Assembly (NCBI GenBank): GCA_036524155.1
Contig: DATDCV010000660.1
Span: 1 to 10,928 of the forward strand
Source of the DNA: DATDCV01 sp036524155
Lineage (GTDB): Bacteria; Verrucomicrobiota; Verrucomicrobiia; Limisphaerales; UBA8199
Direction: 5' to 3'
DNA length: 10,928 nucleotides
Shown piece by piece: positions 5,515 through 10,928 of this stretch (positions are counted from its first letter, which is position 1; each line of letters begins with the position of its first letter). Below the pieces are notes generated by a model. The model saw only the letters and a list, made by a program, of their open reading frames with translations. It was not told where the DNA came from and did no database searches. The position numbers were made by a program, and so were the translations under genes.

Positions 5515-6957
5515 TCACTCCAGGCAAAGCACGAACACCTGGTTGCCGACATGGCCGGAGTCGGCAACCGGCCGAATATAGGCCACCTTCCTGCCGTCGG
5601 GCGAGAGGACGCAGGCCTCCGGCCGGGGAGCGTCGGCATCGTCCGTTCTTGTGGTGAGGCGCTCGGTCCGGCCCGAAGCGACCCAAGTCAGGCACACGCT
5701 GTTGTCCATTACATGGGTAAGGAATCTCCCGTCGGGGCTCCAGGTGAAAGCCGAGGCGATGTTCCAGCGGTTGTGAGTGACCTGACGAGGCGGGTCGCCC
5801 AGGGGCGACACGGTCCAAAGCTGCACGACGCCATGATCGTCTTTCATCAGGAAGGCGATGGCGGACCCGTCCGGTGAGGTCCGAAGCCAATGCCGCGGGC
5901 CTTGAATTCCGGGATACAATCTGCCGCTGGTGAACGTGAGCCGGCGCTGGGCGCAACCCTTCGGCGGACATGGCATCCGCGTCTCCGTTCCGGCGAGCGG
6001 CCAGTTGCCCGGCTGGGTCGGGTCATCGGGCAAATCGACCAGGAACACCTCGGCCACGGTTTGGCCATCGATCGTGACGACCCCGCCTTGAAAGGCCAGC
6101 GCCCGTCGCTGCCGTGTTCCATCACGGCGCACATACCCGTTGGTCCCAACCCAGCTTTCCTCGCACGCCTTCCGGATTTCGTCCGATCCGGGTTTGGGGA
6201 AGGCCGTCGTGCGAGTGACCACGACGCTGAAGAATTCCGCATCATGATTCCGTGGGTGGCCACGACTAACGTGGACGGGACCGAAAGGCGCGCTCACGCC
6301 GACGTTGCGGAGATTCATGTCGTGGCCAGGGCCGGGTTCTCGAAACTGCGCGAGCAGATGATCTTCGTAGGTGAAACTGACCCACTCACCCGCGGCGTCC
6401 CAAACATGCAGATGAGAACCGCCGCGCAACGCGCCGGGAGTGAAAGGCGGCGCGAGGTCCCGGGCGTCCAGGTTGCGGGCGGTTGGACTCCCACCCGAGT
6501 CGACCGACACCGGAACGATAAGGCCCCGCCGGTGGAACGCACTGTATTGCCAATCAGGCGTCGGGTTCTCAGGGCCAAGAATAAAGACGACTTCGGCGTT
6601 CCGCGGATGCCACGTAACGACTCCGCAATACGCACCCCGGCTCGAACGATAAATCTCTTTTACCTGCCCGGTGCTGATGTTGACGGCCTCGATCGTGGCG
6701 CCGTCGAACCGGGCGCCCGCCGCGTCGCTGCGGGTGTCATAGACGATCCACTCGCTGTCGGGCGACCACACACCCGTGTTGGTGAGGATTCGGCCGGACC
6801 GGCCGCGGGTGACCTGCTGCTCTAGAGTCGCCGGGCGAATGGTTCCGGCTGGAGGGTTCTCCTCCTTGTGGTTTGTGTGGCATCCTGGTTGGGTCATGGC
6901 CATGCACACCAGCAGGCTCGCGTAAGTCGTCAGCCTTTGTATTGTTTTTTCAACCAC
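5515..6957 (-). CDS. DUF3748 (YidR-like) beta-propeller protein, probably exported
   Basis: A 480-residue protein of the DUF3748/YidR family, which has TolB-like propeller repeats and no established function. Family signatures are NTGVWSPDSEWIVYDTRSD near the N-terminus, GVVTWHP, FILGPENPTPDWQYSAFHRRG, FTPGALRGGSHLHVWD, VSFTYEDH, GVSAPFGPVHV, HPRNHDAEFFSVVVTRTT, and later blades with TSPDGSAIAFLMKDD, WSPDGRFLTHV and LSPDGRKVAYI. The start is GTG 6957, 6 nt after AAGGGG, an excellent Shine-Dalgarno; the frame is open further to TTG 7044, but that extension is unlikely. Residues 2-25 form a signal sequence ending QPGC, so it may be a lipoprotein with Cys26 lipidated, although the lipobox is atypical. 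It is 91 bp upstream of the FrnE-like gene, probably in one unit. Confidence 0.85.
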   Translation of the reverse strand: MVEKTIQRLTTYASLLVCMAMTQPGCHTNHKEENPPAGTIRPATLEQQVTRGRSGRILTNTGVWSPDSEWIVYDTRSDAAGARFDGATIEAVNISTGQVKEIYRSSRGAYCGVVTWHPRNAEVVFILGPENPTPDWQYSAFHRRGLIVPVSVDSGGSPTARNLDARDLAPPFTPGALRGGSHLHVWDAAGEWVSFTYEDHLLAQFREPGPGHDMNLRNVGVSAPFGPVHVSRGHPRNHDAEFFSVVVTRTTAFPKPGSDEIRKACEESWVGTNGYVRRDGTRQRRALAFQGGVVTIDGQTVAEVFLVDLPDDPTQPGNWPLAGTETRMPCPPKGCAQRRLTFTSGRLYPGIQGPRHWLRTSPDGSAIAFLMKDDHGVVQLWTVSPLGDPPRQVTHNRWNIASAFTWSPDGRFLTHVMDNSVCLTWVASGRTERLTTRTDDADAPRPEACVLSPDGRKVAYIRPVADSGHVGNQVFVLCLE

Positions 6958-7246
6958 TGAGATCCCCTTAACGGCTCTGACGGCAACCACTCTATCCGTC
7001 GCGCCGACGCAGTAAAGCTCCAAGGCAAACCGTCTCTCTGCCAAGCCAGAACTGGTCGGTTACGGATTGTTAATCCCGCGGAAACAGAGAAATGCAGGAG
7101 GGTCGTCTTAAACAAGGGCGGTCCGTCGAGCTACAAATGAGCGTTGGATCCCGCTTGCGGAACGCGTTTCGGAGCTAAAAACCAAGCCTGGTGTCCTGGA
7201 ACGAGACATCAATTGAACGGACGCCGGAGGCTAATCACCTCCGAGT
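6958..7246. other. Gene-free stretch upstream of the DUF3748 gene
   Basis: These 289 bp contain the strong Shine-Dalgarno AAGGGG for the GTG start at 6957 and, at the far end, the small hairpin at 7225-7243. Reading frames here are short, lack convincing start sites and resemble no family. No tRNA-like fold or clear promoter was recognised. Confidence 0.4.
7225..7243 (-). terminator. Hairpin just after the small membrane-protein gene
   Basis: CGGAGG and CCTCCG form a 6-bp stem with a 7-nt loop, beginning 4 bp beyond the stop codon of the 56-residue gene. There is no T-run after it on the minus strand, so it is only a possible terminator. Its position right after the gene supports that gene being real. 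Confidence 0.35.
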
Positions 7247-7417
7247 TCAGTGGGCGATCAGCACGCGGGCAATGGCAATGGTCCCACAGACCAAGGCGGC
7301 GAACATGAGCATGTCCATGAACCCGAACACCGACTCGTGCTTTTCGTTGATCGGCCAGAGGGTAGTCTGGAGCCAGCCACCTCGTGCAGGTTGAACTTTG
7401 AAACCAGCGTGTTTCAT
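7247..7417 (-). CDS. Small single-pass membrane protein, 56 residues, unrecognised
   Basis: This short gene runs from ATG 7417 to TGA 7247-7249. GGGAGGG ends 3 nt before the ATG, the strongest ribosome binding site in the window along with that of the DUF3748 gene. The product starts MKHAGFKVQPARGGWLQTTL, then has WPINEKHESV, and ends in a hydrophobic segment (residues about 31-53, FGFMDMLMFAALVCGTIAIA then RVLIAH). It therefore looks like a membrane anchor with a roughly 30-residue N-terminal part. A hairpin follows the stop. I do not recognise the family. It is upstream of, and in the same direction as, the DUF3748 gene, but 289 bp apart, so it is probably a separate transcript. Confidence 0.65.
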   Translation of the reverse strand: MKHAGFKVQPARGGWLQTTLWPINEKHESVFGFMDMLMFAALVCGTIAIARVLIAH

Positions 7418-7872
7418 ACACCCTCCCGTGAGCAGATCATGGGCCAGAGTTGGCCAAGCCAGGTAGGCCGTGCACCATGCGCAGTGGCAGCGGGATAAAA
7501 GTAACTGCCGGCAGCCATCGATTCCCCTCGGGTTTTAGCCGAGACGAGTGCGAGAGGCTGCCGAGGGCGCTGCGCCGGGAAGGGGGGTAGAAGACAGGCC
7601 TTACAAACTGTGAAAGAGATCGAAAAGGGCCGATATTCGGAACTGCAAATAGTTGGCCCACAACCCGGGTGTTGAACATTTACTCGCGCTTCGCCAATTT
7701 TTTCACACCCTCTCAGTCTTGGGTCGGAGCGCCGAGTTGCACTCGGCTTACACGCGGCCGTCGGCGCGGCTAAGCCGATTAAAAATCGGCGCTCCGAGCC
7801 AAGACTGAGCGGATACACCGGGGGCGCCATTTTGTTTTCGCTTTCAGATCCGCCTCCCGCATACTGGAGCCC
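7418..7872. other. 455-bp intergenic region containing a composite palindrome
   Basis: This region separates the minus-strand small membrane-protein gene from the plus-strand UroD-family gene. Its one clear structure is the palindromic element at 7712-7809. The part 7430-7700 shows frames open on the minus strand, but without family resemblance, and I see no gene there. Promoters for both flanking genes should lie here, but none is clear. Confidence 0.5.
7712..7809. repeat. Composite palindromic element (REP/MITE-like)
   Basis: The outer arms 7712-7735 and 7786-7809 are 24-bp inverted repeats with one mismatch. Inside, TCGGCTTA (7743-7750) pairs with TAAGCCGA (7771-7778). Two local hairpins sit at the arm bases: GCCGAGT-TGC-ACTCGGC (7731-7747) and GCCGATT-AAA-AATCGGC (7774-7790). 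The DNA or RNA can thus fold as one long hairpin or as an outer stem with branched arms. No coding capacity and no transposase are present. It resembles non-autonomous dispersed elements such as REP/BIME or MITEs; copy number in the genome cannot be seen here. Confidence 0.75.
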
Positions 7873-8850
7873 GTGAAGGCTGCGAAGATTAGCTTCACGC
7901 CGGTCGTGTACGAACACGCGGCGCGGTTTACAGGGCGGCCGCCCTACGAGGTCTCCCGAGATGCGGATTTGATGTTTGCGGGCCATCGGGCGGCGTATTT
8001 GGAATATCGTCACCAGGTGGTGTGTGTCGGCATCGACATCTACAACCTGGAAGCGGAGGCCTACGGTTCGCGAGTCGAGCCATGCACAGGTGATGAGATC
8101 CCCGCGATTCATGAACCGTTGCTCGAAACACTTGAGGACGGAGCGACGCTGCCCGGCTTTGATCCGGCGCGGGACGGACGGATCGGGATGGCGTTGGAGG
8201 TAGGCCAGCGGCTCAAACGGGAATTCCCCGAAGCGGATGTACGCATCCCCGTGGCGGGGCCGTTTTCGATCGCGTTTAACCTGCGGGGCATCTCGAACCT
8301 GTGCGAGGATGCGGCATTGAGGCCGGAGGAGACGAGGCGGTTCCTGATGCGACTGGCCGAGAACCAGGCGGCGTTTTGCCGGGCCGTAGCGGCAGCGGGC
8401 CTGGATATCGCCTTCTTCGAGTCAGCCGCCGCACCGCCGATCCTGTCGCCGCGCCAGTTCCGCGAGGTGGAGCTGCCGGCGCTGAAGAGGACACTGGAAG
8501 TGGCGGCCGATTGCCTGGGGCACCCGGTGCCGTGCATCATGGGCGGCAACACGTTCTTGATCCTCCAGGATTTGTTGTCCACCGGGACGAATTACCTGGT
8601 GTGCAATATCGAGACCGATCAGGCGGCGTTCGTCGAAGAAGTGTGCCGCACACACCCGGGGGTAAAAATCCGTGTCAACCTGGACCCCGGAGCAGTGGCG
8701 TGCAACGATCCTCAGCGACTTTATCGAGGAATCGACCGCGTGCTGCAAATCGCCGCCGGCCGCGCCAATTGTGTCATGGGCACGGGCGCGCTGCCCTACG
8801 AAACGCCGCCTGAAAACATGCGGTTAATCCGGGAGTACCTCGCGGCTTGA
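7873..8850 (+). CDS. Uroporphyrinogen decarboxylase (URO-D) superfamily protein, not HemE
   Basis: A 325-residue TIM-barrel protein of the UroD/MtaA superfamily (COG0407), starting at GTG 7873 with GGAG 3 nt upstream. Family features are VVCVGIDIYNLEAEAYG (49-65), IPVAGPFSIAFNLRG with the GPF turn (129-131), ESAAAPPILSPRQF (184-196), IMGGNTFLILQDLLSTG, VNLDPG (268-273), and GTGALPYETPPENM near the end. The N-terminal RQAGRY of true HemE is absent. The His-X-Cys and late Cys zinc ligands of corrinoid methyltransferases are also missing: the first site reads IMGGN and the second GTGALP. So neither porphyrin decarboxylation nor zinc-thiolate methyl transfer can be assigned. It is probably monocistronic; no corrinoid protein gene is adjacent. 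Confidence 0.85.
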   Translation: MKAAKISFTPVVYEHAARFTGRPPYEVSRDADLMFAGHRAAYLEYRHQVVCVGIDIYNLEAEAYGSRVEPCTGDEIPAIHEPLLETLEDGATLPGFDPARDGRIGMALEVGQRLKREFPEADVRIPVAGPFSIAFNLRGISNLCEDAALRPEETRRFLMRLAENQAAFCRAVAAAGLDIAFFESAAAPPILSPRQFREVELPALKRTLEVAADCLGHPVPCIMGGNTFLILQDLLSTGTNYLVCNIETDQAAFVEEVCRTHPGVKIRVNLDPGAVACNDPQRLYRGIDRVLQIAAGRANCVMGTGALPYETPPENMRLIREYLAA

Positions 8851-8959
8851 CACGGGGCCAGCGCCAGCTAGTCGTTTTTCAGCTTTGAAAAGTCCCAGCG
8901 CCGCACTGTTGGATGCCTGCCCTCCCGCGATGTTGAGCGGGCGAACCGGGACTGCGCCC

Positions 8960-9027
8960 CCTCACTCCGGCACTCTCCCTCTTGGCAGCGGTGGGCAAGG
9001 GAGAGCGGAGGGAAAGCCAGAGTGAGG
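8960..9027. repeat. REP-like imperfect inverted repeat
   Basis: CCTCACTC (8960-8967) pairs with GAGTGAGG (9020-9027), GGC (8969-8971) with GCC (9016-9018), CTCTCCC (8973-8979) with GGGAGAG (8999-9005), and TTG with CAA further in, leaving internal loops. This pattern of CCTCACYC...CTCTCCC...GGGAGAG...GRGTGAGG is a familiar type of dispersed intergenic hairpin in many bacteria. It may end transcription of the UroD-family gene, although no T-run follows. Confidence 0.6.
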
Positions 9028-9202
9028 AGGCTGGGAGGAAGCTCAATCTTGCCGCCGAGCGGTCACCTTTCCGATCCCTATCTGAATCTGCCTGCATGCT
9101 TATGGGATGAATAAGCAGTCGCTTTGGTTCCCGAGAAACGGTGATCGCCGGGGAAAAATCCCACTCGAACCGCCGGCGGAAATCCGACGCCACCCATCCC
9201 AA

Positions 9203-9233
9203 GGATTGCATCTGCGCGGCGGGCCAGTACTCT
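9203..9233 (+). promoter_or_regulatory. Candidate promoter for the propeller-cytochrome gene
   Basis: TTGCAT (9206-9211) is followed after 16 bp by TACTCT (9228-9233), 8 nt before the ATG at 9242. The matches to consensus are weak, 3 of 6 each. Support comes from the recurrence of GGATTGCATYTG and the same 16-bp spacing before the pseudopilin at 3388. Confidence 0.3.
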
Positions 9234-9241
9234 GGAGCGTC

Positions 9242-10738
9242 ATGCGCATTTTGCCAAGACTCGTCGGTTTCGTTCGTTTCGTGGCGGCTGTTGCCGGTTT
9301 ATGGGTGCTCAGCGGCGCCGCCGACGCCGCGCCGCCCGCGGAGCCGTATCTCTCGCCGAGCGCCCTTGCTTCGACCCGCGATGGGAAAACCCTGTTCGTT
9401 GCCTGCGCAACCGCGGATCGGGTGCTGAGCTATGATCTGGAGGCCCGGAAGATCACGGCGTCCATCCCAGTGAAAGGGTCGCCGTCGGGGCTCGCGGTCT
9501 CAGCGGACGGGAAACAACTGTTCGTCACGTGCGCGGTGCCTGAAGGCAAGGTGTGTGTCATCGACCTGGCCAAGGGGGGCATTGTGTCCGTTCTGCCCGT
9601 GGGACACACCCCGATGGCGCCGGTGCTCAGCCCGGACGGGGCAAAGCTTTTCGTCTGCAACCGCTTCAACAACGACCTCAGCGTGCTCGATCTCAAAACC
9701 GGCGCGCAGCGCCGGATACCGGCCGAGCGCGAGCCGGTGGCTGCCGCGGTTACTCCCGATGGCCGCTTTCTGCTCGTTGCCAACCACCTCCATACGGGTG
9801 CCGCCGTCAACCCCTGGGTCAGCGCCGTGGTCAGTGTCCTGGACGTCAGGGAGAACAAGCTAATCAAGGGCCTGTTGCTGCCGGACGGCAGCGGCGCGCT
9901 GAACGATATTCGCGTTTCGCCCGACGGCAAATACGCTGTGGTCACGCATGTGCTTGCGCGGTTCCGCCTGCCGGCGACGCAACTGGATCGCGGCTGGATG
10001 AACAGCAACGCGATGACGCTGATAGATCTGGCGGCAATGGAAGGCATCAACACCGTGCTGCTGGATGACGTCGATCGCGGGGCCGCCAATCCCTGGGGTG
10101 TCGATTGGTCGGCCGACGGCCGAACACTCATCGTCGCTCTCGCCGGGACCCATGAACTCAGCCTGATTGACTTCCCGGGCTTGCTGGCCAAACTCGCCAG
10201 GCTGCCAGCCACACTCGATGACTCCAAACCGGTTGACAGCACGTCGGCCTCACGGGTGCGCGCTGACGTACCGAGCGACCTTGCGTTTCTCGTCGGCCTG
10301 CGACGCCGGGCTGCGCTGCCACCGGATGACTTTGGGCCACGCCCGGTCCGAGCGGTCAACGGGAAGGTTTACGCGGGAAACTTTTTTTCGGACTCCCTCA
10401 CCGTTCTGGATTTGGCGGATCAGGGCGCACGACCAACCTCACTGCCGCTCGGGCCTAAGCCCGCGATGAGCCCGGCCCGCCAGGGAGAGTTCTTTTTCAA
10501 CGACGCGGGCATTTGCTTCCAGGGCTGGCAGAGTTGCGCGACGTGTCATCCCGGCGGGGGGCGGGTGGACGGGCTGAATTGGGACCTTCTCAATGACGGC
10601 ATCGGCAATCCCAAGAACACGCGCAGCCTCCTGCTGGCACACAAAACGCCGCCGGCGATGCCGAAGTTGCGGAGGTCCGCGAGGGCGGTGGAGTACTCCT
10701 TCTCTGCGCCGCGGCTGCCGTCGGGCAGCAGGCTGTAG
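9242..10738 (+). CDS. Secreted YVTN beta-propeller / c-type cytochrome protein, C-terminus replaced at a junction
   Basis: An exported protein with a signal peptide (residues 1 to about 29, ending GAADA), followed by YVTN-type propeller repeats such as LSPDGAKLFVCNRFNNDLSVLDL, VTPDGRFLLVANH and VSPDGKYAVVTHV. A cytochrome segment follows, with the haem site Cys432-Ala-Thr-Cys-His436 and the conserved GLNWDLLNDGIGNPKNTRSL. Start ATG 9242 is chosen for the signal peptide and for GGAG 4 nt upstream; the frame is open to 9107. Related proteins continue after TPPAM with more cytochrome/MauG-like sequence and a second haem site. Here, homology stops at about residue 473 and the last 25 residues are the antisense of an RHS gene. 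The encoded protein is therefore probably truncated, or the join is artificial. The likely role is periplasmic electron transfer, substrate unknown. Confidence 0.8.
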   Translation: MRILPRLVGFVRFVAAVAGLWVLSGAADAAPPAEPYLSPSALASTRDGKTLFVACATADRVLSYDLEARKITASIPVKGSPSGLAVSADGKQLFVTCAVPEGKVCVIDLAKGGIVSVLPVGHTPMAPVLSPDGAKLFVCNRFNNDLSVLDLKTGAQRRIPAEREPVAAAVTPDGRFLLVANHLHTGAAVNPWVSAVVSVLDVRENKLIKGLLLPDGSGALNDIRVSPDGKYAVVTHVLARFRLPATQLDRGWMNSNAMTLIDLAAMEGINTVLLDDVDRGAANPWGVDWSADGRTLIVALAGTHELSLIDFPGLLAKLARLPATLDDSKPVDSTSASRVRADVPSDLAFLVGLRRRAALPPDDFGPRPVRAVNGKVYAGNFFSDSLTVLDLADQGARPTSLPLGPKPAMSPARQGEFFFNDAGICFQGWQSCATCHPGGGRVDGLNWDLLNDGIGNPKNTRSLLLAHKTPPAMPKLRRSARAVEYSFSAPRLPSGSRL

Positions 10739-10928
10739 AGGACGGAGTGCCCGTCCCACCGCGTCTCGCCCACCAGGCGGTTGGCCTCGTCGTAGGCGAA
10801 GGCCCGGCTGCCGGTGAAGCTGCCCTCGCGCGTCTCCGAGGTGCGGTTGCCTCTCTCGTCGTAGCCGTAGCGCACGCCCGCCACCAGCGGCTGACTCACC
10901 GAGGTGCTGCAGTCGGGGAGGGTACTCC
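10546..10928 (-). CDS. RHS/YD-repeat protein fragment (open at the right edge, cut at its 3' side)
   Basis: Reading leftwards from the window edge, codons 10660-10926 give RHS-type repeats: GVRYGYDERGNRTSETREG, then FAYDEANRLVGETRWDGHSVLYSLLPDGS, then KEYSTALADLRNFG. YD repeats of the form YDxxGNR and YDxxNRL build the shell of RHS/Tc-toxin-like or wall-associated polymorphic toxins. The true start lies to the right of the window. Left of about 10660 the frame merely continues antisense through the cytochrome gene to a stop at 10546, so those roughly 38 codons are not genuine RHS sequence. Neither RHS core end nor toxin tip is present. It is a fragment joined to a foreign gene, by rearrangement or by misassembly. 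Confidence 0.7.
   Translation of the reverse strand, partial: STLPDCSTSVSQPLVAGVRYGYDERGNRTSETREGSFTGSRAFAYDEANRLVGETRWDGHSVLYSLLPDGSRGAEKEYSTALADLRNFGIAGGVLCASRRLRVFLGLPMPSLRRSQFSPSTRPPPG

Larger units (their letters stand above)
8851..9241. other. Intergenic region between UroD-family and cytochrome genes
   Basis: Some 391 bp without a convincing gene. It holds the REP-like inverted repeat at 8960-9027 and a candidate promoter at 9203-9233. A frame is open from ATG 9107 into the next gene, but the stretch before 9242 lacks signal-peptide character and is better taken as leader DNA. Confidence 0.5.

Noticed and set aside
5890..6825. 311-codon plus-strand frame opposite the DUF3748 gene
   Set aside because: The minus-strand protein has clear family motifs throughout this stretch. 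The plus frame is Arg/Pro-rich shadow sequence.
7712..7809. CRISPR repeat or tRNA-like gene as an explanation of the palindrome
   Set aside because: There are no direct repeats with spacers, and no acceptor stem, anticodon arm or conserved tRNA loop sequences.
7414..8112. 232-codon minus-strand frame through the palindrome and the 5' part of the UroD-family gene
   Set aside because: It crosses a non-coding palindromic element and is antisense to conserved UroD-family sequence. Its stop overlaps the ATG of the small membrane gene (ATGA), which at first suggested coupling, but nothing else supports it.
8879..9211. 110-codon minus-strand frame in the intergenic region
   Set aside because: It runs through the REP-like repeat, is Arg/Ser-rich and resembles no family.
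9107..9241. N-terminal extension of the propeller-cytochrome gene to ATG 9107
   Set aside because: The extension would bury a typical signal peptide 45 residues inside the protein, whereas ATG 9242 has GGAG at a proper distance.
9430..10359. 309-codon minus-strand frame opposite the propeller-cytochrome gene
   Set aside because: It is Ser/Arg-rich with no recognisable motif, while the plus strand encodes regular propeller repeats and a haem site.

Overview
The window looks like chromosomal DNA from an uncultured, GC-rich member of the Verrucomicrobia, probably of the Pedosphaera/Limisphaera type. That assignment is inferred from gene content: two prepilin-type proteins with the C-terminal H-X9-DG signature, an archaeal-type phosphoglycerate mutase (ApgM), a lone UroD-family protein, a YVTN-propeller/cytochrome protein of the kind common in Planctomycetes and Verrucomicrobia, and RHS repeats. 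No rRNA or tRNA gene that would fix the taxon was seen.

Left part (1-3144, all minus strand, reading right to left): an H-X9-DG pseudopilin, a 246-bp spacer with two hairpins, apgM, then glnB (PII) followed 58 bp later by the first 122 codons of glnA, which runs off the left edge. glnB-glnA is a nitrogen-assimilation unit with its own candidate promoter at 791-818. A second, paralogous H-X9-DG pseudopilin (3388-4221, plus) is divergent from the first across a 243-bp region with a candidate promoter for each.

Middle part (4301-7417, minus strand): a short cluster, read right to left, of a DUF3748 (YidR-like) propeller protein, a FrnE-like DsbA-family oxidoreductase, and a small protein with a bacterial CULT domain, the fold of the thalidomide-binding part of human cereblon, with its aromatic cage intact. 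Upstream of the cluster lies an unlisted 56-codon membrane-protein gene (7247-7417) with a strong ribosome binding site.

Right part (plus strand): an elaborate palindromic element (7712-7809), a UroD-superfamily gene (7873-8850), a REP-like inverted repeat (8960-9027), and a secreted YVTN beta-propeller/c-type cytochrome gene (9242-10738). The last gene loses its expected C-terminus near 10650-10662, where the sequence switches to an RHS/YD-repeat gene read on the minus strand. This is either a real rearrangement or an assembly chimera near the window end.

I found no CRISPR array, transposase, integrase or obvious defence system. The most notable items are the CULT-domain protein and its redox neighbour, the composite palindrome with covarying arms, the small membrane protein, and the RHS junction.
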